Shown here in pieces: positions 7,977 through 15,896 of a stretch of DNA of 64,000 nucleotides. This DNA comes from Clostridiales bacterium (GTDB lineage: Bacteria; Bacillota; Clostridia; Lachnospirales; Lachnospiraceae). Location of the stretch: the NCBI GenBank assembly GCA_018365455.1, contig JAGZJZ010000016.1, positions 1-64,000 of the forward strand. Reading direction: 5' to 3'. The first letter of the stretch is position 1; the number at the start of each line of letters is the position of its first letter. A model generated the notes under the pieces. The model ran no database searches. It saw only the letters and a program-made list of their open reading frames with translations, and was not told the origin of the DNA. The position numbers and the translations under genes are program-made.

Positions 7977-8025
7977 TTGACAGGCTAACAAGAATTAGCC
8001 TATAATGAAGCTAATATTAATTAGC
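7977..8025 (+). promoter_or_regulatory. TetR-operon promoter with two embedded palindromic operators
   Basis: TTGACA (7977-7982), an 18-nt spacer and a perfect TATAAT (8001-8006). The spacer itself is the palindrome GGCTAA-n6-TTAGCC (7983-8000). A second related palindrome, GCTAAT-ATTA-ATTAGC, covers 8010-8025 around the start of transcription. Placement in and just after the core promoter fits repression by the TetR protein encoded next. Confidence 0.8.
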
Positions 8026-8045
8026 CATTGAAAGGGGATATGTTG

Positions 8046-8675
8046 ATGGAAACGGTATCTACAAAGAGAAGAATCCTTGAGAACGCCTTAACGCTGTTTT
8101 CAGAAAAAGGCTTTGAGGCGGTGAGCGTAGGGCAGATTGCAAAAGCGGTAGGGATTAAAGCCCCCTCATTATATAAACATTATAAAAGTAAGCAGGATAT
8201 CTTTGATGGGATTCTGGATGAAATGGCGGTGCGGTACAGACAGCAGACCGCTTCCATGCAGATCAATGGTGTTGAAGCAAAAAAGGATATAGATGTCTAT
8301 ACCGGCATTTCGGAGGAACAGCTAATTCAAATGGGGAAAGATCTATTTTTATATTTTCTTCATGATGACTATGTGTGCAAATTCCGCAAACTGCTGACTA
8401 TTGAGCAGTATCACAGTAAGGAACTGGCAGACCTTTACGCTAGACAATATACGGATGATCCACTGGCATACCAGACCATGCTGTTTGGGTTTCTGTCCGG
8501 TACGGGCATTTTTAAACAGGAGAATGTGCAGACCATGGCACTTCATTTTTATGCACCGATTTATTTGCTGCTGACCATGTGCGACTGCCAGCCAAACCGT
8601 GAAGCGGAGGCGCTGGGAATGCTGGAACAGCACATCCGGCAGTTTAACTGGTTGTACCGGAAGACAGGAGGATGA
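8046..8675 (+). CDS. TetR/AcrR-family transcriptional regulator (209 aa)
   Basis: N-terminal TetR helix-turn-helix: RRILENALTLFSEKGFEAVSVGQIAKAVGIKAPSLYKHYKSKQDIF at about residues 6-52, followed by a helical ligand-binding/dimer domain. The start at 8046 has AAAGGGG 8 nt ahead; a nearer ATG (8040) is only 2 nt from it. The palindromic operators in its promoter suggest autorepression relieved by an unknown ligand. Co-transcribed with the flavoprotein gene starting 4 nt after its stop, which is the likely regulated function. Confidence 0.9.
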   Translation: METVSTKRRILENALTLFSEKGFEAVSVGQIAKAVGIKAPSLYKHYKSKQDIFDGILDEMAVRYRQQTASMQINGVEAKKDIDVYTGISEEQLIQMGKDLFLYFLHDDYVCKFRKLLTIEQYHSKELADLYARQYTDDPLAYQTMLFGFLSGTGIFKQENVQTMALHFYAPIYLLLTMCDCQPNREAEALGMLEQHIRQFNWLYRKTGG

Positions 8676-8679
8676 GAGG

Positions 8680-9399
8680 ATGAAAATCACAGTGATACAT
8701 GGACAGTCACACAAGGGGGTGACCTATACCATGACCAGAGAAGTGTTGAAACGCCTGGCAGATGATCAGGATGAGATCAGGGAATTTTTTCTGCCTAAGG
8801 ATGGACCGGAATTTTGCTGCGGCTGCAACAGTTGTTTTATAAAGGGAGAAGAGTATTGCCCCGCTGCCCAAAAAGTACAGCCTATAGCCAAAGCAATGGA
8901 GTGGGCAGATATTATTTTCCTGGACAGCCCTAATTATGTTATGGAGATGAGCGGGTCCATGAAAAATTTCCTGGATCATATGGCGTATCGATGGGTGACA
9001 CACAGGCCCTGCGGTGGAATGTTTAATAAGGTTGGTGTGGTATTCTGTTCTTCAGCGGGGGCGCCTGCCGGACACACCACCCGTTCTCTTGCCAGACAGC
9101 TCAAATGGATGAGTGTATCCAGGGTATACTGTTTCCCATTTGTCAGCAATGCAATGGGAATATCGGATATGAAAGCTAAGAAGCGGGAAGTGTTAGAGCG
9201 CAAGGCTGCACGGATAGCCGCCAGAGTGCGGCAGCGGTCAGAACGGCCCGGAGCCAGTCTCAGGGGGAAACTGTTCTTTTATGTTTTTCGCAAAATGCAG
9301 TCCAGCCCCGGCGCAGCCTGGAATCCGGTGGATCGGGACTGGTGGGTAAATCAAGGCTGGACAGGGAAGACAAGGCCGTGGAGGAGAACAGGGGTGTGA
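8680..9399 (+). CDS. NADPH-dependent FMN reductase / iron-sulfur flavoprotein-like protein (239 aa)
   Basis: Flavodoxin-like fold: N-terminal MKITVIHGQSHKGVTYTM binds FMN phosphate, and the cysteine cluster FCCGCNSCFIKGEEYCP (Cys 46, 47, 49, 52, 60) resembles the cluster motif of iron-sulfur flavoproteins. Then come DIIFLDSPNYVMEMSGSMKNFLDH and a C-terminal region typical of NAD(P)H oxidoreductases of the TetR-linked type. It may reduce quinones or other electrophiles, which would fit a TetR sensor, but the substrate is unknown. Start 8680 follows GGAGGATGAGAGG; a longer frame beginning inside the TetR gene is ignored. Confidence 0.85.
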   Translation: MKITVIHGQSHKGVTYTMTREVLKRLADDQDEIREFFLPKDGPEFCCGCNSCFIKGEEYCPAAQKVQPIAKAMEWADIIFLDSPNYVMEMSGSMKNFLDHMAYRWVTHRPCGGMFNKVGVVFCSSAGAPAGHTTRSLARQLKWMSVSRVYCFPFVSNAMGISDMKAKKREVLERKAARIAARVRQRSERPGASLRGKLFFYVFRKMQSSPGAAWNPVDRDWWVNQGWTGKTRPWRRTGV

Positions 9400-9483
9400 G
9401 AGAAAACAGGGATGTAAAAGAAACAGATTTGAATAACGAGTTGAAGTTGAACATGATATCAGTGAATAAATGAGGTGATCATG

Positions 9484-10080
9484 ATGGATATTCCTATAAA
9501 AATTAAAAATATAATCGGTTCCCGTCCATTTACCATAGACAAAACCGGGATGTCCAATTCCCAGGTGATCTGCTTTGATGATATGGTTCTTGAAATAGAA
9601 AAGCAATGCGAAGAATCAGATAATGAACATCAAATGCTGTCCTGGCTCTCCGGCAGACTTCCGGTGCCGAAACTGCTCTGCTGCGAACAGAGCGGCGGGA
9701 CAAATTATCTGCTTATGGAACGGGTGGAGCCGGGAACCTATGGGACTAATGGATTAGCTTCCCCAGCTGAATTACTTACGTGGTTAATAGATAATAAGCC
9801 CACGGAAAATCTTGTGTTCTCCCATGGTGATTATTGTCTTCCAAATATTTTTATCAATCAAAATAAAGTCAGTGGTTTTATAGATCTGGGGAGAAGCGGA
9901 ATCGCTGATAAATACCAGGATATTGCTCTTTGCTACCGAAGTCTGAAGCATAATTTTGAAGGCAGGTATGGAGGGAAAATATATGAAGATTTTAATGCAG
10001 ATATTCTTTTTGACAAGTTAGGTATAAAACCGGATTGGGATCGGATTCGATATTATATTTTATTAGACGAGCTTTTTTGA
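9484..10080 (+). pseudogene. APH(3')-type aminoglycoside phosphotransferase with internal deletion
   Basis: The C-terminal half reads like an APH(3') enzyme: FSHGDYCLPN (catalytic HGD...N), SGFIDLGRSG (metal-binding Asp), and the ending RYYILLDELF. The protein has 198 residues against about 264 for the family. After NYLLM the sequence jumps to ERVEPGTYG, which normally lies some 60 residues further on, so an in-frame internal deletion is likely. The strand where the ATP-binding lysine is expected reads MVLEIEK, a Glu in place of Lys. Both changes predict loss of kinase activity. Start: ATG 9484 behind GAGGTG. Best read as a decaying resistance gene. Confidence 0.7.
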
Positions 10081-10116
10081 GAAAAAGGCTCAGGCGCATT
10101 AGATACATAGATGATT

Positions 10117-10150
10117 AGGGTGATACAGCCTCCTGTATCACCCTATTTTG
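10117..10150. terminator. Bidirectional-looking intrinsic terminator
   Basis: Perfect 12-bp stem AGGGTGATACAG / CTGTATCACCCT (10117-10128 with 10133-10144), loop CCTC, followed by ATTTTG. It closes the phosphotransferase relic and insulates the next operon. Confidence 0.85.
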
Positions 10151-10218
10151 TGTAAATGCTATAGGATACAGGGTGAAATCAGGTGATATTGCTTTTTCAA
10201 TTTGTACATATTAGTGGA

Positions 10219-10273
10219 TTGACAGTGAAAAAATATCATAGTATAATACAAATACTTAAATAAAAGCTTTTAT
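10219..10273 (+). promoter_or_regulatory. Consensus promoter and ROK-type operator ahead of the SDR gene
   Basis: TTGACA (10219-10224), a 17-nt spacer and TATAAT (10242-10247) form an ideal sigma-70 promoter. Just downstream, ATAAAAGCTTTTAT (10260-10273) is a perfect palindrome in the early transcribed region. A near-identical sequence lies before the ROK regulator gene, so it is a likely ROK operator. Confidence 0.75.
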
Positions 10274-10326
10274 AAAAGAAACACAATATATAAAGAGATT
10301 TTGTGAGGTGGAAAGGAGAAAAGATC

Positions 10327-11091
10327 ATGTATTTGGATCGTATTTTTGGATTAGAGGGGAAAACAGCACTGGTTACCGGAGGAAGAGTAGGAATTGGTCA
10401 GGTAATCGCAATTGCGCTGGCAAATGCGGGAGCAGAAGTTGTGATTATTGGAAAGACAGATTCCGCTGAAACGGTCAGGATGATTGAAGCTCAGGGAGGA
10501 AAAGCATACAGCATTACAGCTAATGTGACCGATGAGGCAGCGATAGAGATGGCAATGGATCACATCATGGAACGTTCCGGTCATATAGACATTGTGTTTA
10601 ACAATGCCGGAATTTGTATACATAAGGATACGTTGGAGGCTTCTATTGATGAGTGGAGGCAGGTAATTGATGTGAATTTGACCGGGGAATATATTGTGTC
10701 AAGAGCTGCCGGCAGAAGAATGATAGCCTCTGGAACAAGAGGCAGTATTATCAATATGGCATCTATGTCCGGAACCATTGTAAATATTCCACAGTGGCAG
10801 GCATCTTATAATGCATCTAAGGCAGGGGTCTTGCATATGACCAGGTCACTTGCCATTGAATGGGCAGAGCACGGAATCCGGGTCAACAGCTTAAGCCCAG
10901 GCTATATTGGCACCCCCATGTCAGCGGATACGCCTCAGGAATTAAAAAACGCCTGGATGCCGCTGATTCCATATCACCGCATGGGCAAACCGGAAGAATT
11001 GATACCAGCTATCCTGTATCTGGCATGTGATGCAGCAGGATATACAACTGGATCAGATGTGATTGTAGATGGAGGATATGTGGCACAGTAA
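10327..11091 (+). CDS. SDR-family oxidoreductase (254 aa)
   Basis: Classical short-chain dehydrogenase: cofactor loop TGGRVGIG near residue 17, NNAG motif (VFNNAGICIH), catalytic Ser region MASMSG, YNASK with Tyr and Lys, and the C-terminal SPGYIGTPM. Closest in feel to gluconate 5-dehydrogenase / 2-deoxy-D-gluconate 3-dehydrogenase type enzymes acting on sugar acids or polyols; the substrate is not certain. Start 10327 follows AAAGGAG; the upstream GTG (10303) has no site. Probably controlled by the ROK repressor encoded next. Confidence 0.88.
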   Translation: MYLDRIFGLEGKTALVTGGRVGIGQVIAIALANAGAEVVIIGKTDSAETVRMIEAQGGKAYSITANVTDEAAIEMAMDHIMERSGHIDIVFNNAGICIHKDTLEASIDEWRQVIDVNLTGEYIVSRAAGRRMIASGTRGSIINMASMSGTIVNIPQWQASYNASKAGVLHMTRSLAIEWAEHGIRVNSLSPGYIGTPMSADTPQELKNAWMPLIPYHRMGKPEELIPAILYLACDAAGYTTGSDVIVDGGYVAQ

Positions 11092-11145
11092 TCAGATAGT
11101 TTATAAAATATAAGCGGCATTTCTTGCAAAAAGTAAGGTGTTGGT

Positions 11146-11160
11146 ATAAAATGCTTTTAT
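11146..11160 (+). promoter_or_regulatory. Second ROK-type operator
   Basis: ATAAAATGCTTTTAT matches the palindrome before the SDR gene except for one extra T at the centre. It lies 11 nt before the first possible start of the ROK gene, consistent with autoregulation. Confidence 0.55.
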
Positions 11161-11170
11161 ATAACATTTT

Positions 11171-12307
11171 ATGAAAGCGAGAATATGTATGGTAGTAAAT
11201 GGTGTGGATGAAAGCAGACGGTCCAATAAAGTCAGAATAGCAAAATGCATTTTAGACAGCGGGGAAATTTCTAAAGCTGAAATAGCGTCAAAGCTGGATC
11301 TGAGTATGCCTACAGTATTTAAAAATATAAAGGAGCTTATCCAGCTTGGAATTGTAACCGAAGGGAATGAATATCAGTCCACGGGAGGACGTAAGGCAAA
11401 AGGTTTGTCAATAGCAGATCATATTATGTATGCAGCGGGCATTGATATTACCCGAAATCATATCAGTTATGTATTTATTGATTTAAAAGGAAATTTATTG
11501 TGTCAGAAGAGAATACGCAGCTCGTATGAAAATACGCTTGATTATTATGAAGTTCTGTATGAGGAGTTTATTTGTTTCCTTAAGGAAAGCGGCATTGAAC
11601 GCAATAAAATTCTTGGGGTGGGAATTTCGGTTCCAGGAATCATAGATGCCCAAAACCAAATGATAATTACTTCACATGTTCTGAAAGTAAATAATGTGAG
11701 TCTGAAAAATTTAAGTCAGCTGTTTGAATTTGATGTGTACTATGAAAATGATGCAAACTCTGCAGCAATTGCAGAATTTGCAGACCGGAATCGGGATGCT
11801 GTCTATGTTTCGCTCAGTGATACGGTAGGCGGCTGCGTTTACATCAACCAAGGGGTCTATACAGGAGAACATTACCGAAGTGCAGAATTTGGACATATGA
11901 ATCTGGTACGAAATGGTGCAAAATGCTATTGCGGAAAAAAAGGGTGTGCAGATGTCTATTGCTCTGCAAGCGTTCTGTCATGCCATGGGAACGGGAGTCT
12001 GGAAGGTTTTTTTGATCTGCTTCAGGCGGGAGATGAAAGCGCAAAGAAAGTCTGGGAAAAATATCTGGAAGATCTGGCTGTGCTGGTGACCGACTTGCGT
12101 ATGGTATTTGACTGTGACATCATATTGGGCGGTTATGTAGGAGGCTATTTGAAAAAGTATATTATGGATCTCAATAAGAAGGTCGTGAAGCTGGATCCAT
12201 TCGATAACGATACTACTTATCTGCAGACTTGCCGGTATGAACGGGAAGCTTCGGCTGTTGGGATTGCTATGCGGTTTATTGAGAAATATTTTGATATGCT
12301 GTTATAG
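11171..12307 (+). CDS. ROK-family transcriptional regulator (up to 378 aa)
   Basis: N-terminal winged helix (ISKAEIASKLDLSMPTVFKNIKELIQLGIV) followed by a ROK sugar-kinase-like domain with GVGISVPGIID, the zinc site CYCGKKGCADVYCS after FGHMN, and a glycine-rich C-terminus. ROK regulators sense sugars or sugar phosphates. No strong RBS precedes either ATG 11171 or ATG 11189 (MVVNGVDE), so the start is uncertain by six residues. Lies 79 nt after the SDR gene; shared palindromes suggest one regulon. Confidence 0.87.
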   Translation: MKARICMVVNGVDESRRSNKVRIAKCILDSGEISKAEIASKLDLSMPTVFKNIKELIQLGIVTEGNEYQSTGGRKAKGLSIADHIMYAAGIDITRNHISYVFIDLKGNLLCQKRIRSSYENTLDYYEVLYEEFICFLKESGIERNKILGVGISVPGIIDAQNQMIITSHVLKVNNVSLKNLSQLFEFDVYYENDANSAAIAEFADRNRDAVYVSLSDTVGGCVYINQGVYTGEHYRSAEFGHMNLVRNGAKCYCGKKGCADVYCSASVLSCHGNGSLEGFFDLLQAGDESAKKVWEKYLEDLAVLVTDLRMVFDCDIILGGYVGGYLKKYIMDLNKKVVKLDPFDNDTTYLQTCRYEREASAVGIAMRFIEKYFDMLL

Positions 12308-12384
12308 TGCTATCTATTATTATATTATTATTACAGCAAACATTCCGAGATTTTATGAATTTAAATTTTAAAATAGTATCGTTA

Positions 12385-12424
12385 AATCCCTTCGCATTGG
12401 TATTGTACCATAAACGAAGGGATT
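12385..12424. terminator. Convergent terminator between the ROK gene and the surface-protein relic
   Basis: Stem AATCCCTTCG (12385-12394) with CGAAGGGATT (12415-12424); the loop contains its own small GGTA/TACC stem. Placed between convergent genes and flanked by T/A-rich sequence, so it can serve both strands. Confidence 0.7.
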
Positions 12425-12438
12425 ATTTAATATCTTTA

Positions 12439-13362
12439 CTAATTAACTAGTATGTAGCATTTTGCTGTTTTCTTATTCGAAGTTTTAGCTGTTATGATAG
12501 TGGATCCTTTCTTAAGACCTTTTAATACACCTTTTTGAGTAATAGAAGCAATTTTAGGATTTAAGGAAGTATAACGTATTTTTTCAGTTGCATTGATTGG
12601 TGTGCGATTGATAAACAAAGTTATTTTTTTACCTTTTTTCAAAGTTATATTTTTCCGTGTAAATATAATTTTTTTTGTTGTTACAGCCTTCTTCTGAACA
12701 GTTAGTTTATACTTTGCACTGGCTCCACTTTTCATAGTTACTTTAATATAGGTGGATCCAACACGTTTTGCCGATACTTTTCCGGTGTTTTTATTGACCG
12801 TAGCCACTCTGGTATTTGTGGAAGTCCATTTTTTCACAGAATCACCTTTTGTAAAATCTGTAATTTTTACTATGGAGGAACTCTTTTTTTCCTGCAACAC
12901 AAGATTAGTGGTATTTAATTTTACTTTTGCAGATAACTTATCTACGGTTTGAACTAAAGTATCAGAACAACGCACGCACTTTTTAATTTTAAGCCCTTCA
13001 CTAAAAATAGTAGGATTAGAATGCATAATCCAGGATCCATAATTGTGAGGATATTTCAATAGCACAGTTTCATTTTTTGTCTCTTCGCAATTGACACAAT
13101 GAATACTGGATTGACCATTTTCTTTGCAGGAAGGATATTTATCATATCTATAAATTGATTCCCATTGATGTTTTAATATTGGGATTAATTGATAATCATA
13201 GTCATCGCATATGATACAAGTACGTTCTTTTACGCCATAATCAGAACAGGTCGCTTGAGCAATGATCATCCAGTTACTAAAGGAATGGCCTGCAGCCGGT
13301 ATTTCCTCATTTGTACCAGGTTTGATTTCGTTGCATCTACTGCAATGAATGGATTGTAATCC
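12439..13362 (-). pseudogene. 5'-truncated cell-surface protein with bacterial Ig-like (BIG2) domains
   Basis: The open frame runs back from 12439 to a TGA at 13363-13365. It begins with Cys-pair repeats (SIHCSRCNE, SIHCVNCEE, CVRCSDT) followed by two Ig-like BIG2 domains rich in Lys/Thr (KWTSTNTRVATVNKNTGKV, RYTSLNPKIASITQKGVL). Extracellular proteins of this type are large and start with a signal peptide; none is present here. The only ATG of note (13269) falls inside a repeat. The frame starts within 10 nt of the preceding gene's stop codon, so a deletion has removed the promoter and N-terminus. Confidence 0.7.
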
Positions 13363-13370
13363 TCATTCGC

Positions 13371-14015
13371 TTAAGCTCCCCGCACCCAATCCAGACAAAC
13401 ATTTACCGTTTCAGCTGCATTCGTAGACCAGGCATCAGCACCTGTTACCATCATGGTGTCATAACTGGCACATGCGCCGCCGATTGTGACTTTGACATCA
13501 TCTCTTAATCCGGCATTCTTCAGACCGTCGATGGTATCTTTCATGGAATCAATTGCCAGAGTGAGGACTCCGCTCAATCCAACTATTTCCGGCTTTACTT
13601 CCCTCACCTTTTCTACAAAAGTGCTGACCGGTACATCGATACCCAGGTCATATACTTCAAAACCGGAAGCTTCCGCCATACTTTTAAAAATATTTTTTCC
13701 GATATCATGCAGATCTTCGTGGACCGTGCCAAGCACGATCTTCCCGACTTTATCGCTGGAATCGGAGCCAATTATGGGGGCCAGAATTTTGATTGCCTCT
13801 GACAGTACTTCTCCGGCAAACATGAGGTCGCCAACATAATAATCGCCTGTTTCGAACTGGTCACCGACAATTGCCATTCCTTTCTGGCATGCTTCTATGG
13901 CTTCGATTGCTTCCTCTTTCGTTGGATTACCCGTTGCAAAGGTATTTAACATAAATAGAACTTTTTCTTCATCAAGCGCACCAAGAGCTTTGGTTAGTGT
14001 GGTTAAATCAAGCAT
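13371..14015 (-). CDS. Corrinoid (cobalamin-binding) methyl-carrier protein (214 aa)
   Basis: MtaC/MtbC/MttC-like carrier. An N-terminal four-helix cap (residues about 1-88) precedes a B12-binding domain with the signature EDLHDIGKNI (Asp-x-His-x-x-Gly; His is the lower cobalt ligand), then VGLSGVLT and KVTIGGACAS lining the corrin pocket. AAAGGAGG lies before ATG 14015. Encoded 93 nt after the URO-D methyltransferase; the two should form the substrate:corrinoid half of a methyl transfer system. The reductive activator and the tetrahydrofolate methyltransferase are not in the window. Confidence 0.9.
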   Translation of the reverse strand: MLDLTTLTKALGALDEEKVLFMLNTFATGNPTKEEAIEAIEACQKGMAIVGDQFETGDYYVGDLMFAGEVLSEAIKILAPIIGSDSSDKVGKIVLGTVHEDLHDIGKNIFKSMAEASGFEVYDLGIDVPVSTFVEKVREVKPEIVGLSGVLTLAIDSMKDTIDGLKNAGLRDDVKVTIGGACASYDTMMVTGADAWSTNAAETVNVCLDWVRGA

Positions 14016-14108
14016 ATTAACCTCCTTTGAAAATGGTTCACAGTTCCTTATTAATGAAATAAAGATGTCGCTTACTGATTAGATTTATGTACATTATTTA
14101 TTGGTAGT

Positions 14109-15371
14109 TTACCGATAGATGCCATATTTATGGACAGCATCTGTCATGGCGGCAACATTTTCAACTTTTGCAGGACCAATTGCATTAAACGGCAGGGTAA
14201 ATATGAAACCGGATGCTGTTTTCATTTCGTCCAGAAGTTCTTTTACCCGTGTATCGACTTCATCAGCGGTACCTCCGATAAGAAGCGCTGGTGATATGCC
14301 GCCTGCGATACACATGTGATCTCCGATAACTTGTTTTGCTTTTATGGGATCTGTCCGGTCAAACCAGGCAATAGCCTTGCCGGCAGGCAGTTCAAGAAGT
14401 GTGTCCAGAAGGTGGTCATAGCTGCCCTGCAATGACAGAAGTGGAGTAAAGTCAGCCTTAATGAGCTCTTCGCAGATATATTTGAGATATGGCCAGTGGA
14501 ATTCCCGGAATTGTTTTTCTGACAGGAAGCTGTTATACCATACCGGGCAGAATACTCGTCTCGAACCTGTCAGCTGGTATGAAATTTCTCCGGTTGCTTT
14601 TCCTACAGCCAGAAGTACCGGTGCCAGTGCTTCGCAAATCTTATGCACCTTGTCCGGAACACGGCGGATATCATAGATCACCTGATCGAAATCTCTGAGA
14701 AATGCCCCCAGTGCATCCAGCGGATTTGGATTAAGTGCCATATACCACGGCGGGCAGTTTGCGGTTTTCATTTCCTGTGTAAATGTCTGTAAGTCTCCCA
14801 AAGCAGATCCCAGTTTCATGCCAAATTTAATGAGTGCAGCGGCTGATTCACTGCTGCCGGGTTTGCTTAAAGCACCGTACACCCGGGGGATCACCTTATT
14901 ATTAAGGAACCCGAAGGGGTCGTCTATAAATTCGTCATACTCATCAACGCTCATTACCGGACTCTTAATTTTAAACTGTGATTCCACATTTGGTAAAACC
15001 TCTCTGCCGGGTTGGGATGAATAGTTGTCCTTTAGAATATCATGTGCAAATCCGCCGCCCAGGACAGAAGCTGCTGCTGTGTTTACCGCTGTTTCCGGAT
15101 CTGTTCCTGCAAGTGCAAGACCCAGGGTCACAGACTCAAATGATCGAAGCATACATGCTGCGTCCCAGTTGAAGTCCTTCGCAAACTTTGTTGAGGCCTC
15201 TTTGTATTTATTCTGGTCATAATACATGTCTTCATATGTAATGCCGGAATATTTTGCCGGAAAATACAGTGTTGCAGCTGCGATTGGTACACGGTCTACT
15301 TTTTGTAATCTTGCACACCGGTCCAGACGCTCTAATTTTTCACTGTAACTGCTTGCTACCATGCTTTTCAT
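14109..15371 (-). CDS. Uroporphyrinogen decarboxylase-fold corrinoid methyltransferase (420 aa)
   Basis: URO-D-superfamily methyltransferase as in O-demethylase and MtaA/MtbA-like systems, moving a methyl group to or from the corrinoid protein encoded next. The C-terminal portion (CIAGGISPALLIGGTADEV ... GFIFTLPFNAIGPAKVENV) has the barrel pattern; the zinc ligands cannot be assigned with certainty by eye. It is longer than hemE (about 350 aa) and there is no heme operon nearby, so it is not a heme enzyme. The start is supported by GGAGGGA. Substrate unknown: methoxylated aromatics, glycine betaine and methylamines are all open. Operates with 13371-14015. Confidence 0.85.
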   Translation of the reverse strand: MKSMVASSYSEKLERLDRCARLQKVDRVPIAAATLYFPAKYSGITYEDMYYDQNKYKEASTKFAKDFNWDAACMLRSFESVTLGLALAGTDPETAVNTAAASVLGGGFAHDILKDNYSSQPGREVLPNVESQFKIKSPVMSVDEYDEFIDDPFGFLNNKVIPRVYGALSKPGSSESAAALIKFGMKLGSALGDLQTFTQEMKTANCPPWYMALNPNPLDALGAFLRDFDQVIYDIRRVPDKVHKICEALAPVLLAVGKATGEISYQLTGSRRVFCPVWYNSFLSEKQFREFHWPYLKYICEELIKADFTPLLSLQGSYDHLLDTLLELPAGKAIAWFDRTDPIKAKQVIGDHMCIAGGISPALLIGGTADEVDTRVKELLDEMKTASGFIFTLPFNAIGPAKVENVAAMTDAVHKYGIYR

Positions 15372-15651
15372 TAGATTCCCTCCATTTCTTAGTGGGGAAA
15401 GTGTGAAAAAATACAGTTTTCACACTACTTATTAATGCAGTATCTCAGGCAGAACCTGGAATATGCAGGCGGTATAAGAATAACAGAAGTTCAAAACCTT
15501 ATAATTTAATAGTATATTATATGGAAAAACATGTCAATGTCTAAATTAAATAGTTTATAAAAAGTATTTTAAATACTATTTTGTTGATAAACGATATTTG
15601 TTTTGCAACTTAATAGTATTATCAAATGTACCGGATACCTTACTTTATTTC
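15372..15651. promoter_or_regulatory. Control region of the corrinoid operon with repeated AATAGTAT motifs
   Basis: Gene-free A/T-rich stretch. AATAGTAT or its complement occurs in the stretches around 15507-15518, 15559-15575 (as part of the palindrome GTATTT-AAATAC) and 15612-15620, with a partial copy near 15548. Repeated sites in front of a catabolic operon suggest regulator binding. No confident -35/-10 pair was identified for the leftward operon. Confidence 0.35.
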
Positions 15652-15680
15652 TTGACAGGAGGAGAAAGCTTTTATATACT
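15652..15680 (+). promoter_or_regulatory. Strong sigma-70-type promoter for the 20-codon ORF and GNAT leader
   Basis: TTGACA (15652-15657), exact 17-nt spacer, TATACT (15675-15680). The transcript would start near 15687, about 24 nt before the small ORF. Confidence 0.8.
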
Positions 15681-15710
15681 TTTAGTAAGTAAATTCTGGG
15701 GGAGGGACCT

Positions 15711-15773
15711 ATGATCAACGTCGTTTTATACACCGCTTTTTATGAAATTTTCATAGGGGTCAATCAAATATAG
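15711..15773 (+). CDS. 20-codon hydrophobic peptide (leader peptide or tiny membrane peptide)
   Basis: ATG at 15711 behind a very strong GGGGGAGGG site; the peptide begins MINVVLYTAFYEIF and ends GVNQI, stop TAG 15771-15773. It lies between a near-consensus promoter and a perfect terminator, so a transcript of roughly 125 nt could encode only this peptide. It is either the leader peptide of an attenuator ahead of the GNAT gene or a free-standing small membrane peptide (type I toxin-like). No antisense partner was recognised. Confidence 0.55.
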   Translation: MINVVLYTAFYEIFIGVNQI

Positions 15774-15775
15774 AT

Positions 15776-15813
15776 AAGCATGGCTTGTATAAAAATACAG
15801 GCTATGCTTTTTT
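15776..15813 (+). terminator. Intrinsic terminator between the small ORF and the GNAT gene
   Basis: Fifteen consecutive RNA pairs (two of them G-U) between 15776-15790 and 15795-15809, loop AAAA, followed by TTTTTTG. Upstream, TTTATACA (15725-15732) inside the small ORF can pair with TGTATAAA (15786-15793) and would open the upper stem, a possible antiterminator. From here to 15880 nothing else is clear. Confidence 0.8.
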
Positions 15814-15896
15814 GTGTTGATATACCCCCTGCGATGAAATTGTTTGCAGCGTTAATAACTTGAAGAGTTGCGTATCTTGATTTAAGGAGGAGAATA

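Noticed and set aside
14109..15371. Heme-pathway uroporphyrinogen decarboxylase
   Set aside because: No heme genes nearby, longer than HemE and paired with a corrinoid protein, so methyl transfer is the better reading.
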